Assembly (NCBI GenBank): GCA_947497485.1
Contig: CANMHB010000007.1
Location: forward strand, 1 to 64,000
Direction of reading: 5' to 3'
Length of the DNA stretch: 64,000 nt
From: Flavobacteriales bacterium
GTDB lineage: Bacteria > Bacteroidota > Bacteroidia > Flavobacteriales_D > Crocinitomicaceae
This document shows positions 54,773 through 64,000 of this stretch, in pieces. The position numbers were made by a program, and so were the translations under genes. The stretch's first letter is position 1; each line of letters begins with the position of its first letter. The notes beneath the pieces are model-generated. The model was given only the letters and a program-made list of their open reading frames with translations. It had not been told where the DNA came from and did not search any database.

Positions 54773-55074
54773 CAGAACAATAACATTCGCAATTATTCCG
54801 TTCGTAACTCTATCGTTCAGAACCAATTAGTTCGCAATTATTCCGTTCGCAATTATATCGTTCAGAACCGATTAGTTCGCAATTTTTTTTGTAGAACAAT
54901 AACATTCGCAATTATTCCGTTCGTAATTATATCGTTCAGAACCGATTAGTTCGCAATTTTTTTGTAGAACAATAACATTCGCAATTATCCCGTTCGTAAC
55001 TCTATCGTTCAGACTCGATTAGTTCGCAATTTTTTTCAGTAATAAAAAGCCATTCGCAATTATATCGTTCAGAA
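54753..55074. repeat. Tandem array of five terminator-derived units
   Basis: Five head-to-tail units start at 54753, 54826, 54871, 54945 and 55018, each opening with ATTAGTTCGCAATT. Lengths are 73, 45, 74, 73 and about 57 bases. Units 1, 3 and 4 are nearly identical. Unit 2 lacks an internal ~28 bases and unit 5 is diverged in the middle. Shorter words (TTCGCAATT, CGTTC, TATCGTTCAGA) recur within units. No spacers and no coding potential. It fills the space between nrdA and the stop of the convergent sulfatase gene. Confidence 0.9.
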
Positions 55075-56955
55075 CTACTTCTTATCCAACCCATCAAAAT
55101 TCCTGTAGTATTCCAAAAATAAGGCTTCGCTGTTACTTTTGGATTTTATAAAATCGACTTTTGAAAACGTGTTTTCAGTATAACTTTTTGTATCAAAATT
55201 ATAAAGTAAACTTCCTTTTGGATCTATGAATCCGTAGCCGCGAATGGTAGCATGAAAAGCAAACTGTTTCACATCTGGACTTAATAAATCTTTACTGAAT
55301 TTTATTTCATTACTATTCAACCGTAACTGATGCAAAAGTGTCGCTGCCAAATCGGCTTGGGATCCGATGTTATTATAAACAGAACCTCTCTTGGACTTCA
55401 AAATAGGTTCTCCATAAAGCAAGATGGGAATTCGGAAGAATTTGGTGCTGTATGGATCCGGAAATTCAGGCGAACCATGGCTGTGATCGGCAACAAAAAC
55501 AAACACGGTGTTCTTATACCATTTTTGTTTCTTCGCTTTTTTGATAAAGTCCGAAATGCATTTATCTGAATATTGAATGGCATTCATAAAATCAGCCTCC
55601 GTTCCGGTCCATTTTTCTCGGCCTGTTTTCGGATAGTCAAAAGGGCTGTGCGTACTTCCCGTGAATGCACATTGCATAAATGGTTCTTTCGTCTGATTAA
55701 TTTCTTTTAGAAAAAACTTGAATAAATCGCGATCGTGGTAGGTTAATTTACCATGCTCCAAACCTGGCGGAAAATTATCTTCGTCTAAAACCTTGTCAAA
55801 CTGATGTTCAACAATAAAACTCTCTATATTTCCATATTTTAAATCCCCCGCAAACGTGTATGAGGAAGTATAACCCTTTGGCTTCAAAATTTGGTTGATT
55901 GATTTTATTTTTCTGTGTTTTTCCGGATAAAGAGAAATAGCGACTTCAGGGATACCGGGATAACCAGCTAAAATCGACGTGTTACCTATTTCGGATGTCG
56001 TATTCGTTGCGTAAATATTGGAAAAAAGCACACCTTCTTTGGCCATTTTGTCGAAATTAGGCGTTGCTCCTTTAGTATTACTTAAACAACCAATGGCGTT
56101 TGCCGTCCAACTTTCCAAAATGACAAAGACCAAATTAGGTTTGGTATCTTCGATAATGTAATTGTTGTGATTTCTATCATAATCAAAAAGATTCTGAACG
56201 AAATATTCAGCTTTTTTCGGCGATATACTGGGCAATATGTCCTTGAAGTCAGTTTTCAAATAGAGAAAATAACTATTTCCGAAAAAATAGGTCGAATTAA
56301 TTGATAAGTCATTGATTTTATGTTCTTTAGAAAAACAAGCGGAGTCAATATTTATTGGAATTTGCTGCCACCCACCACGAGCAAAGAGTAAGCAAAAACC
56401 AATTAAAAGTGGAAAGGCTAGAACCAAATACGATCTTTCTTTCCAATTGTTTGCAACCAAAGTAAATCGCTGTGGAGGAAGCAATTTTCTAATGAGAAAA
56501 TATGCCGCAACAATTTCAAAAATTAAGAATAAAGAGAAGAATATCGTCATGGAATAGTCAGCAGTTCTAAAAACTTCATCAGGATTGGAGAGGTGCATGA
56601 ATACACGTGACGTGAGTTTATGGTTCCACTCAAAATAGGCATTAATTTCGGCACTGTGAATAATTGAAACGGCAAGAACTTCTATTCCAAAAACGAAATA
56701 GAATAATGCTTTCAGCCATTTGTGATTGTGGAATTTTAAAATCAAAAGAAAGAGCAGAGGCAAAGCTGATAGAAACCCCGCCGTTGCTAAATCCAATCGA
56801 AGTGAGTAAATAAAAATCAACGGAAAACGAATACCTGCTTTACCAAAAGCATCGTAGTGGATGACTGAAAAAAGAAGCCGCTGAACATCAAACAATAAAA
56901 TCCAAAACCCTAAAAGGAGAAGAAAATTTGTAATTAATAGTTTGATAATTTTCAC
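55075..56955 (-). CDS. LTA-synthase-like membrane sulfatase/phosphoglycerol transferase
   Basis: A 626-aa inner-membrane protein. Five hydrophobic segments occupy about residues 8-195. The catalytic domain (about 265-560) faces the periplasm and has the alkaline phosphatase/sulfatase fold: VFVILESWTANAIG (metal-binding Glu), TNTTSEIGNTSILAG (candidate nucleophile Thr), CAFTGSTHSPFDYP, and VFVADHSHGSP (Asp-His metal ligands). In Gram-positives this family makes lipoteichoic acid; in Bacteroidota it probably adds phosphoglycerol-type groups to surface glycans or modifies lipid A. The stop lies at the end of the tandem array. There is no obvious operon partner. Confidence 0.85.
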   Translation of the reverse strand: MKIIKLLITNFLLLLGFWILLFDVQRLLFSVIHYDAFGKAGIRFPLIFIYSLRLDLATAGFLSALPLLFLLILKFHNHKWLKALFYFVFGIEVLAVSIIHSAEINAYFEWNHKLTSRVFMHLSNPDEVFRTADYSMTIFFSLFLIFEIVAAYFLIRKLLPPQRFTLVANNWKERSYLVLAFPLLIGFCLLFARGGWQQIPINIDSACFSKEHKINDLSINSTYFFGNSYFLYLKTDFKDILPSISPKKAEYFVQNLFDYDRNHNNYIIEDTKPNLVFVILESWTANAIGCLSNTKGATPNFDKMAKEGVLFSNIYATNTTSEIGNTSILAGYPGIPEVAISLYPEKHRKIKSINQILKPKGYTSSYTFAGDLKYGNIESFIVEHQFDKVLDEDNFPPGLEHGKLTYHDRDLFKFFLKEINQTKEPFMQCAFTGSTHSPFDYPKTGREKWTGTEADFMNAIQYSDKCISDFIKKAKKQKWYKNTVFVFVADHSHGSPEFPDPYSTKFFRIPILLYGEPILKSKRGSVYNNIGSQADLAATLLHQLRLNSNEIKFSKDLLSPDVKQFAFHATIRGYGFIDPKGSLLYNFDTKSYTENTFSKVDFIKSKSNSEALFLEYYRNFDGLDKK

Positions 56956-57082
56956 TTAACAAAGGTAAGGAATCGAATTTACTTCATAATAGACTTTATT
57001 TTATTCTTTAGTCGCTTCGATTTATCGCGTTTTATAAATTTGAATGGAGATTATCATATAAATCTATAGTTTGTGTCTAAAA

Positions 57083-60000
57083 TCAGATCCAAATTCTAAA
57101 CGTAGTCCCTATATTAACTTCGGAAACAAAGCTGATTTCACCATTATGGCTTTCTATGATTTGTTTCACAACGGAAAGACCTATACCACTGCCAGAAGTT
57201 TTTGTAGTAAAGTATGGGATAAAAATCTTTTCTTGTTCTTCTTTTTCAATTCCACATCCATTGTCTGAGATTTCAATAAGAGTCTTTTCATAATCTTTTG
57301 TAATGCTGATATGAATCTCTCCTTTATTCTTTAGACTTGTTGCTTGAATTGCGTTTTTAATCAGGTTATTAAAAACTTGAACTATTTGTTCTTTATCAAG
57401 ATTTATAAAAGTTTCATCTTGGTCTGAATGGAATTTAAACGTTACATGTTCTTCTGATTCAAATAAAGAAATGACGCCTTTAATCAAGCTGATTAGTTCG
57501 GTTGGAGATTTAATAGGTTCTGGAATTTTAGCAAAATGAGAAAACTCATTGGCAATGCGCGTCAAACCATCTATTTGTTCAATTATTGAATTTAAAACGC
57601 GAAATGTTTTTTCTTTGGATGATGGTTCTGTTGGATCATAAACACGCAATAACTGCTGAATGCTTAATTTCATTGGAGTTAAAGGGTTTTTTATTTCATG
57701 AGCAATTTGTTGAGCCATTTCTCTCCAGGCCATTTCCCGCTCAGTCTTGGCTAGCTTTTTAGCAGCGACCTGAAGTTCATCTAGTTTTAAATTGTATGCG
57801 TGAACCAATGAACCGATTTCATCTTTGCCAGAATATTGAATTTTTACATCCGAAGTTAACTGAATACTCGAAATGCGTTTCTGAAGTGTCTTTAATGGAG
57901 AGGTAACCCAGTTAGAAACAAGCAGTGTTATTCCAATGGAAATTAACAGTAGAATAATGAACACATTAACTACGGCTACTAAGAAATTACGAAGTTGTTC
58001 CTCGAATTCCTGCTGTTGTCCAAAGTGCTGTAAATTAATATATCCTAACAACTGTTGTTCTCCATTATAGATTGGCTGATAAGATGAAATATAGTTTAAC
58101 TCACCGATGTTTTCATTTTGGGTAAAAAAGCTGAGATTGTCTGTTTTAAATTTTTGAAATGCCGTTGGATTGATTTGTTCGCCAAGTAATCCTTGATTGA
58201 ATATTTTACTTCTTGAAGAGGCGACAAGAAAACCATTTTTATCATATACATTGAGATCGGTTTCAAAAACGCGAGCTAACTTAACCAAAACAGCTTCTAA
58301 AAAGTTGCCGTGTTCACCAACATTAAACAAGGGGATTAAATTTACTTTTCCCTGCAGCTCTTCTTCAATGGAGGTTAATTTTTCTTCGATTACTTTGTTC
58401 GAGTTTTTCTGAAATTGATCGGCAACATAGTATCCGCTTCCTGTCGCAAATAAGAGGAGAATAAACAGAACTAACAGTAAAACCGCGAATTGTATTTTTA
58501 AGGAAAGCGAAAAATTAATATTGTAATTTGAAATATCTTGGTTGATAATGTTTAATAGCATAAATAGCGCCCCTAACAAGGTCAAGATCACTGCAAAGGA
58601 TGAAATGTAGTCCATCCAGCTATAATTTTTAGTAGACAAAACCACATGTTGATGATTTTCAGATAAAAATAGATGGTTATAACCCTCGAAATTTATACGC
58701 TGCTCCTTTGCTTTTTTAAGATCAAACACATTTGTTTGGGTTGGAAAATGGAACTTCCCAAAGCTTCTAATGAGTTTGTTGTTTGCATATTTTGCAATGG
58801 AATACTTTTCCAATGAAGTTAAAACACCCGCATTTTTTGATAAAAGTAACCGAGGGAAACCGATTTCTTCTGGAATTCGTTTTGATTTTAATGTAGCAAT
58901 GAAAATTAAAGGGGTGTCTTTTTCTACTATTTTTTCTTTCAGTATATAAGAATATCCTCCTGTGGTATTTTTAATAAAAAACAAGCTAGAATCTATTTCA
59001 GATGGCGCTCCATGCTTGGTGATTAAATTTTGTGCATTTTGAAAAAATTGCAAATCTTTCGTGAAAAATGATTTCCCACTCGTGTCACATAAATTAAACC
59101 CCAGTTCATAAAGATCCCAGCTGCCATTGAAATATTTCTTTTCTAATATGTATCCGAAATCGGCCATACTCATTCCTTCGGTTTGACCTTCACTTACTTG
59201 TTGAAATAATTTTTCTTTTAAAATCTTTTCTTTGATATCCTTATATGCAAGTTCAATATTAATATCCTGATCGACCATTAATTGATGCGCAAAGAGCAGT
59301 CTGTTCTCTTTTTCTTTGATTTTATCGTTACGGTTGAATTCTGATATAATGGAAATGGAAGCAATTGCTAAAGCCAGAAAAAGTCTTATTCTATTATTCA
59401 ATCCTTGCTTTGAATCAAACCAAATAATCACGAAAACAAGCAGTGGAATAGAAATATTAAAAAGAGCATATCTGCTCAAAAAAAGATTAAACACAAAGAA
59501 AATTAAACCAAGAATGAACAGTGTCAGTTTTTCGAATTTTAATTCATTGAAGGTTGAAAAGAATGCGCTTCGAAATAGATTTAAAAATCCGTATCCTAAT
59601 AAAGCTAGGATAAGCCAAGAATATGTTGTTAAGTTGAAGAAATCAAGAAAATCAAAAGAAATAGAGGAATTAGCAACAATGACTCTGCTGCATTCCATTA
59701 GAAATATAAAACCCCCAACCCACCATATAAACGATAACACAAGGTGATTTTTTAACTGCTTAATCAATGTGGCAATTAATGAAAAACAAACAGGTCCAAT
59801 TATGAGTGCAAAACATAAGTCTAAGTAAGTTGAAAAATATCCAGTATATCCGAAAAGTTCTGCAGAAACGAATGGTTCTCCATTGAAAACCCCTTGAAAA
59901 TCGACTAAATGAAGAAAGAAAAGAAGGATAATTAATATACCCAGGAATTTGAGTAAGTTTTTGTTCGTTTCAGGTATTTTATTTCGGATGCCTTCTAAAA

Positions 60001-60610
60001 GGAAAATGAAGGCAGCACAAATAAAAACAAGGATATATGGATTATTTTTAGGTTCATCCGGAGCGGTTAATACAGAAAAAAGATATTCGCCTTTTTTGTT
60101 TTTAATTATCGCCCCCTCATTTGGATTGAGTGATAAATCAAACGGACAATCAGAAAGTAAGTAGGTTGAAGTATTTTTTAAAAAATCGTTTTCGTAATTA
60201 AATTCCTTTTTGATTTCAAATGAAACAACTACTTTTTTGTTTTTTAATTGTTGGTAATGCGAAAGATACCAGCCGTTTTGTAGCCGGATGATTCCATTCG
60301 TGGGAAATTGAATGCTCGTGAAATTTGAAATCGGAATTTTATTTGTGTTCCAGTAAATGAGTGAATCACCTTCATATACATGAACCAAATATTTTGTATT
60401 TGATTCTCTCTCGAATGAAGGAGGATCTAAAATGAGCTTATTTGAATAAGCTTTAATTTCTTCCTCAACTTGAAGCAGTTGTTGTTGGACTTCTTTTGGA
60501 TTTAGGGATTTCTCTTTCGAGTTTAGCCAAAGGATTGTTGCTAACAGAAAAAAAATACCCGAAACAATAAATGTTCGAAGTTCTAGTATTCTTTTAAATC
60601 GGGAAGTCAT
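57083..60610 (-). CDS. Very large multi-pass histidine kinase (NtrY-like)
   Basis: A 1175-aa sensor kinase, far longer than most. The order is: one N-terminal helix (about 13-28), a periplasmic domain to ~190, a block of about six to eight helices (190-425), a second extracytoplasmic domain (about 430-660), two further helices (near 670 and 705), and a dCache-like region (about 730-860) with PIYNGEQQLLGYINLQHFG. A helix near 875 leads to a HAMP linker (about 890-940). The H box is MAQQIAHEIKNPLTPMKLS (His near 969). The ATPase domain has NLIKNAIQ (N box), ISDNGCGI and GSGIGLSVVKQI (G boxes). No response regulator is adjacent. It overlaps udk by four bases. Confidence 0.85.
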   Translation of the reverse strand: MTSRFKRILELRTFIVSGIFFLLATILWLNSKEKSLNPKEVQQQLLQVEEEIKAYSNKLILDPPSFERESNTKYLVHVYEGDSLIYWNTNKIPISNFTSIQFPTNGIIRLQNGWYLSHYQQLKNKKVVVSFEIKKEFNYENDFLKNTSTYLLSDCPFDLSLNPNEGAIIKNKKGEYLFSVLTAPDEPKNNPYILVFICAAFIFLLEGIRNKIPETNKNLLKFLGILIILLFFLHLVDFQGVFNGEPFVSAELFGYTGYFSTYLDLCFALIIGPVCFSLIATLIKQLKNHLVLSFIWWVGGFIFLMECSRVIVANSSISFDFLDFFNLTTYSWLILALLGYGFLNLFRSAFFSTFNELKFEKLTLFILGLIFFVFNLFLSRYALFNISIPLLVFVIIWFDSKQGLNNRIRLFLALAIASISIISEFNRNDKIKEKENRLLFAHQLMVDQDINIELAYKDIKEKILKEKLFQQVSEGQTEGMSMADFGYILEKKYFNGSWDLYELGFNLCDTSGKSFFTKDLQFFQNAQNLITKHGAPSEIDSSLFFIKNTTGGYSYILKEKIVEKDTPLIFIATLKSKRIPEEIGFPRLLLSKNAGVLTSLEKYSIAKYANNKLIRSFGKFHFPTQTNVFDLKKAKEQRINFEGYNHLFLSENHQHVVLSTKNYSWMDYISSFAVILTLLGALFMLLNIINQDISNYNINFSLSLKIQFAVLLLVLFILLLFATGSGYYVADQFQKNSNKVIEEKLTSIEEELQGKVNLIPLFNVGEHGNFLEAVLVKLARVFETDLNVYDKNGFLVASSRSKIFNQGLLGEQINPTAFQKFKTDNLSFFTQNENIGELNYISSYQPIYNGEQQLLGYINLQHFGQQQEFEEQLRNFLVAVVNVFIILLLISIGITLLVSNWVTSPLKTLQKRISSIQLTSDVKIQYSGKDEIGSLVHAYNLKLDELQVAAKKLAKTEREMAWREMAQQIAHEIKNPLTPMKLSIQQLLRVYDPTEPSSKEKTFRVLNSIIEQIDGLTRIANEFSHFAKIPEPIKSPTELISLIKGVISLFESEEHVTFKFHSDQDETFINLDKEQIVQVFNNLIKNAIQATSLKNKGEIHISITKDYEKTLIEISDNGCGIEKEEQEKIFIPYFTTKTSGSGIGLSVVKQIIESHNGEISFVSEVNIGTTFRIWI

Positions 60611-61230
60611 GCGCCCAAAATTTGTTGGATGGATTTTTGTAATTCATCAAAATCTGAGTCTGCATTTAAATCGTTTCTAAAAATAAAACTTGCTTTGTCG
60701 CGATACGGATCAATAAATTGTTCATAGCAAGGTAGGACATGGTTTTCCCACTGATAAAGAATATCAGAACGCTTGTATCCACGTGTTTCTTGATCACGAT
60801 AAATACGTCTATCTAATTGAATTTCGTGATCTACATCTACAAAAATTGTATAATCGAGCGCATTAAAAACTTGTTGATAATGAAAGAGAAAAAGTCCTTC
60901 AACAATAATTATTTCAGCAGGATCAATTGTAATCAAAACGTTTTTATCAGGAGGAGCATTGAAAAAGTATTCTTTAACCTCAATGGGTTCTCCGTTTATG
61001 AGCTGTAATAAATCGGAAGAAAGTTTCGTTTCGTTCAGTGCTGTCGGTAAATCAAAATTTACAATCCCATTTTTATCTAACGCTTGCTTTTCAATTGGTA
61101 AATAATAGTTGTCCATTGAGAATACAGCCGGACTCTTATTCGTAAACGTTTCCGAAAGACGTTTTAAGAGTGTCGTCTTACCCGAACCACTCCCTCCGCA
61201 AATTCCAATAACAAAAGGATTTTTAACCAT
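60607..61230 (-). CDS. udk: Uridine kinase
   Basis: A 207-aa kinase of pyrimidine salvage that phosphorylates uridine or cytidine. I start it at the ATG at 61230, giving MVKNPFVIGICGGSGSGKTTLLKRL; the upstream ATG at 61266 adds 12 hydrophobic residues not seen in the family. The Walker A motif is GGSGSGKTT (12-20). FSMDNYYLP, VNFDLPTALNE and IIVEGLFLFHYQQV match uridine kinases. RRIYRDQETRGY is the lid. It precedes the histidine kinase on the minus strand and overlaps it by four bases; there is no known functional link. Confidence 0.9.
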   Translation of the reverse strand: MVKNPFVIGICGGSGSGKTTLLKRLSETFTNKSPAVFSMDNYYLPIEKQALDKNGIVNFDLPTALNETKLSSDLLQLINGEPIEVKEYFFNAPPDKNVLITIDPAEIIIVEGLFLFHYQQVFNALDYTIFVDVDHEIQLDRRIYRDQETRGYKRSDILYQWENHVLPCYEQFIDPYRDKASFIFRNDLNADSDFDELQKSIQQILGA

Positions 61231-61340
61231 GACCTTAATAAGACAAAGATAGAAAAATGCAAACAACTTTTAATCCTTAAAAACGTTTATGAAATAGAAT
61301 AGCATTAAAAATTGTAACTTTCCGAACAAATACTATAATC

Positions 61341-61961
61341 ATGAAGAGAATAATTACATTGTTTACGATTGTTTTGATTGTTCCGCTTTCATTTGCTCAG
61401 ATCAAAAAAGGAACATCAATGCCTTCACCAGATCTAGAACTTACCGATGTCGTTACACAAGGAAAAATGGCAATAAAAGATTATAAAAAGGAAAAAGGAT
61501 TAGTCGTTGTTTTTAGTTGTAATACTTGTCCATTCGTGGTGGGAACACCTGATTTTCCTGGATGGGAACGTCAGTATAATGATTTATTTGATAAAGCTTC
61601 AAAAATGAATATTGGCTTTGTCCTTGTTAATTCAAATGAAGGAAAAAGAGCAAAGGACGACTCTTCCGAGGAAATGAAAAAACATGCGGATGAAAAAGGA
61701 TACAATATGCCTTATTTGTTGGATGTGAATTCTGATTTTGCAAACAGCCTGGAAGCAAAAACAACGCCACACGTCTATCTTTTCAATGAAGATTTAAAAT
61801 TGGTTTATTCTGGATCAATAGATAATATTTGGGATAATAAAAGAACCGAGGATATACCATACCTTGTGAATGCTATGAATGCTTTAAGTCAAGGAAAAAA
61901 AATAAAACCAGCCGCAACCCCTCCAAAAGGGTGTAGTATCAAAAGACCTGTAAAAAACTAA
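61341..61961 (+). CDS. Exported thioredoxin-like protein
   Basis: A 206-aa protein with a signal peptide (MKRIITLFTIVLIVPLSFAQ). The thioredoxin fold follows, with the redox motif Cys60-Asn-Thr-Cys63 in LVVVFSCNTCPFVVGTPDFPGWERQYNDL. The cis-proline segment TTPHVYLFNEDLKLVYSGSIDN lies near residue 150. It resembles the AhpC/TSA-like redoxins that use TCPF-type motifs. A periplasmic thiol reductase or peroxidase role is likely. TAACTTTC (61315-61322) differs at one base from the -7 consensus. It is followed four bases later by the secreted protease gene, so both may be co-expressed. Confidence 0.82.
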   Translation: MKRIITLFTIVLIVPLSFAQIKKGTSMPSPDLELTDVVTQGKMAIKDYKKEKGLVVVFSCNTCPFVVGTPDFPGWERQYNDLFDKASKMNIGFVLVNSNEGKRAKDDSSEEMKKHADEKGYNMPYLLDVNSDFANSLEAKTTPHVYLFNEDLKLVYSGSIDNIWDNKRTEDIPYLVNAMNALSQGKKIKPAATPPKGCSIKRPVKN

Positions 61962-61965
61962 TTTT

Positions 61966-64000
61966 ATGAAACATATTTTTGCATTTATATTTTTATCATT
62001 TTCCTATATTTTCATTGCACAACAAGGCGATGGAGGTAAACCTAAGGGAAATAAATTAGCTGATGTTAAAACTTTAAACACAATTCTTTTTCAAGAACCT
62101 AATATTTCTGTGTTAAGAGCAGAAGATGAAATAAATGATAAACTTGGAAACGGACCATGGCGCTTTGGATTCAATAACACAACCAATTTAAACACCGAAA
62201 ACGCAGGTTTATGGAAAACACTTCCAAATGGAGATCAAATTTGGTTTCTTGCGGTAGAATGTACAAATGCACTGAGTGTAAACCTGACTTTTTCCGAGAC
62301 AAATATTCCGGAGGGTAATGAGCTTTATGTTTACAATCCAAAAAAGGATTTTATTCTTGGTAAATTTTCAAGACATCACCTTTATGAAGGGCAGCTTGGG
62401 ACAGAATTAGTCCCTGGTTCAAAAGTTATTATTGAATATTATGTCCCAAAAAACAACGATAAAGGCTTTGTTAAAATAGCTACCGTTACTCATGGATATC
62501 GAACACCAATCGAGTTTCAGGAAAAAGCGTTTGGTAGTTCTGGTTCATGCAATCGAAACGTAAATTGTCCAGAGGGTGCCGCATGGGCAAATGAACGAAA
62601 TAGTGTTGTGATGCTTGTTTCTGGAAGTAATGGCTTTTGCACAGGGGCATTGGTAAACAACGTTCTAAATGATGGCAAACCATACGTTTTAACTGCTGAC
62701 CATTGTTACAGCAATCCTGCAAATTGGATCTTTCGTTTTAAATGGCAAGCGGCCGATTGTAATAATCCTTCCTCTTCTCCTACTTTTGAATCCCTTTCAG
62801 GCGGGGTTTTAAGAGCTAGAGGAACTGCCTCCGACTTTTGTTTGGTTGAAATAACAGGAGGACTTGTCAATGGAACTGTTCCTAGCGTTTGTTCACCTTA
62901 TTTCAGTGGATGGGATAATTCAGGAAGCACGCCACTATCTGGAGTAGGTATTCATCACCCTGCTGGAGACATTAAAAAGATATCTTTTGAAAATCAAACG
63001 CTTATTTCCACATCTTTTGGTTCATCACCGGCAAACAGTCATTGGGGAGTAACAGGATGGGATTCTGGTGTCACTGAAGGGGGATCGTCAGGATCTCCGT
63101 TGTATGACCAAAATCATAGAATTATTGGTCAATTACATGGAGGAGCTTCGGCTTGTGGAGCACCTGTTTTATCAGATGAATATGGTAAATTTAGCGTGTC
63201 TTGGAATCCAAGTGGTAGTGCTAATTCGGGGCAGTTAAAATTTTGGTTAGACCCAAACAATTCTGGGGCTCCTTTTGTAGATGGATATGATCCTTCTGGT
63301 GCTGTTCCTGCGCAAATAGATGCTGGAATTACCAATCCGCAAGGGGTGAGTGGTCGCTTATGCTCAGGAGATGTAAATCCTTCTGTTACCATTACAAATT
63401 CTGGTGCTCAAACATTGACCGCTGCAGATATATTATATTCCTTTGATGGAGGGGCTACTCAAACGTTTAATTGGACTGGATCATTGCCTCAATGGCAAAC
63501 AGCTACAGTTACTTTGCCGACAAGTGTTTTGAATGATGGCAATCATACGTTCACGGCATCCGTATCTAATCCAAATGCTTCGGTAGATGAAAACTTAAAT
63601 AATAATAGCACAAATGGATCGTTTTCGGTTGTTACCAATGGCGCCGATATTAATCTAAATCTAGTTCTTGATTGCTATGGATCAGAGGTTACTTGGGAAC
63701 TACAAGACTCAACGAATAATGCCATTTATTTCTCGACAGGGTATTCAGACAATTCTCCTGGTTTGGTTCAAGAGGCTTGGTGTTTAAATCCTGGCTGCTA
63801 TAACTTTTTTATTATGGATAGTTATGGAGATGGATTGACTGGGGACCCAAGTTGTTCTCCTGACGGAAGTCTTCAGATAACTCAAGGTAATGATTCCTTA
63901 ACGGGGATTTCGCAAGCTGATGCAAACTACGGTTCTCAAACGCAGCTCTCTTTTTGTGTTCAGCAAAGTTCGGTTGTTGAACAAGAATTAATGGGAGTCT
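61966..64000 (+). CDS. Secreted trypsin-like serine protease with CARDB-like domains, C-terminus cut by the window
   Basis: The frame is open from the ATG at 61966 to the right edge, 678 codons. The signal peptide is residues 1-18 (MKHIFAFIFLSFSYIFIA). A prodomain-like beta region runs to about 190. The peptidase domain (about 195-440) is of the lysyl endopeptidase type, with catalytic His near 246 (LTADHCYS), Asp near 290 (TASDFCLVE) and Ser near 375 (TEGGSSGSPLYD). A CARDB-like beta domain follows (DAGITNPQGVSGRLCSGDVNPSVTITNSGAQTLTA), then another beta domain (DINLNLVLDCYGSEVTWELQD ... CYNFFIMDSYGDGLTG). A T9SS sorting domain would be expected beyond the edge. Confidence 0.85.
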   Translation, partial: MKHIFAFIFLSFSYIFIAQQGDGGKPKGNKLADVKTLNTILFQEPNISVLRAEDEINDKLGNGPWRFGFNNTTNLNTENAGLWKTLPNGDQIWFLAVECTNALSVNLTFSETNIPEGNELYVYNPKKDFILGKFSRHHLYEGQLGTELVPGSKVIIEYYVPKNNDKGFVKIATVTHGYRTPIEFQEKAFGSSGSCNRNVNCPEGAAWANERNSVVMLVSGSNGFCTGALVNNVLNDGKPYVLTADHCYSNPANWIFRFKWQAADCNNPSSSPTFESLSGGVLRARGTASDFCLVEITGGLVNGTVPSVCSPYFSGWDNSGSTPLSGVGIHHPAGDIKKISFENQTLISTSFGSSPANSHWGVTGWDSGVTEGGSSGSPLYDQNHRIIGQLHGGASACGAPVLSDEYGKFSVSWNPSGSANSGQLKFWLDPNNSGAPFVDGYDPSGAVPAQIDAGITNPQGVSGRLCSGDVNPSVTITNSGAQTLTAADILYSFDGGATQTFNWTGSLPQWQTATVTLPTSVLNDGNHTFTASVSNPNASVDENLNNNSTNGSFSVVTNGADINLNLVLDCYGSEVTWELQDSTNNAIYFSTGYSDNSPGLVQEAWCLNPGCYNFFIMDSYGDGLTGDPSCSPDGSLQITQGNDSLTGISQADANYGSQTQLSFCVQQSSVVEQELMGV

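Noticed and set aside
54753..55074. CRISPR array
   Set aside because: Units are head-to-tail with no unique spacers and unequal lengths (45-74 bases), and no cas genes are near.

Overview
The window is about 64 kb of AT-rich chromosome from a member of the Bacteroidota, most likely the Flavobacteriales. The evidence is: a SprA-type outer-membrane translocon (12069-19403); secreted proteins with type IX secretion (T9SS) C-terminal sorting domains (4118-7537, 22997-24358, 26720-29155); a GldA-like ABC ATPase; promoters of the Bacteroidota TAnnTTTG type; few Shine-Dalgarno sequences; and a eukaryote-like class Ia ribonucleotide reductase small subunit. Crocinitomicaceae/Fluviicola-like bacteria would fit, but that is only an impression. 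No rRNA, tRNA, CRISPR array, prophage or complete insertion sequence was seen.

Layout. 1-9.1 kb: a secreted-protein fragment, purH, mreB, a DUF2141 protein, a biotin carboxyl carrier protein, a large secreted BNR/PKD protein and a beta-CASP metallo-hydrolase. 9.2-19.8 kb: a run maeB-ruvA-sprA-GNAT with almost no spacing. 19.9-24.4 kb: a compact locus encoding an ECF-type sigma factor, a small membrane protein in the anti-sigma position, a Spy/CnrX-like periplasmic protein, an MbnP-like protein, an MbnH-like dihaem peroxidase and a YHYH-domain T9SS cargo. I read this as an envelope copper/metal response module. 24.4-37.6 kb: a CarH-like B12 photoreceptor regulator, engB, a secreted GEVED/FnIII protein, galE, tatD, ansA, rnpA, an S41 protease and an O-antigen ligase.

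37.6-45 kb is the plastic part. First comes a probable cassette: an ORF with foreign codon use, an attC-like palindromic element and a fic gene. It is bracketed by two diverged copies of the 3' end of the O-antigen ligase gene. After gldA and tyrS come palindromic repeats, a DUF1016/XRE chimeric gene remnant, and a DUF4143 ATPase gene between two 51-bp direct repeats. 45-54.6 kb returns to core genes: lepA, two small respiratory-type genes, hflX, a FAD oxidoreductase, comF and nrdBA. The nrd operon ends in a hairpin terminator whose 3' arm begins a tandem array (54753-55074). The window closes with an LTA-synthase-like membrane sulfatase, a very large histidine kinase, udk, a thioredoxin-like protein and a truncated secreted serine protease.

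The least explained signals are: (i) a pair of homologous ~90-nt leaders at 20753-20842 and 26631-26719, upstream of two unrelated secreted-protein genes, which can form mutually exclusive helices; (ii) the cassette flanked by duplicated ligase 3' ends; and (iii) the terminator-derived tandem array after nrdA. All functional calls come from reading translated sequence by eye; no database search was run.
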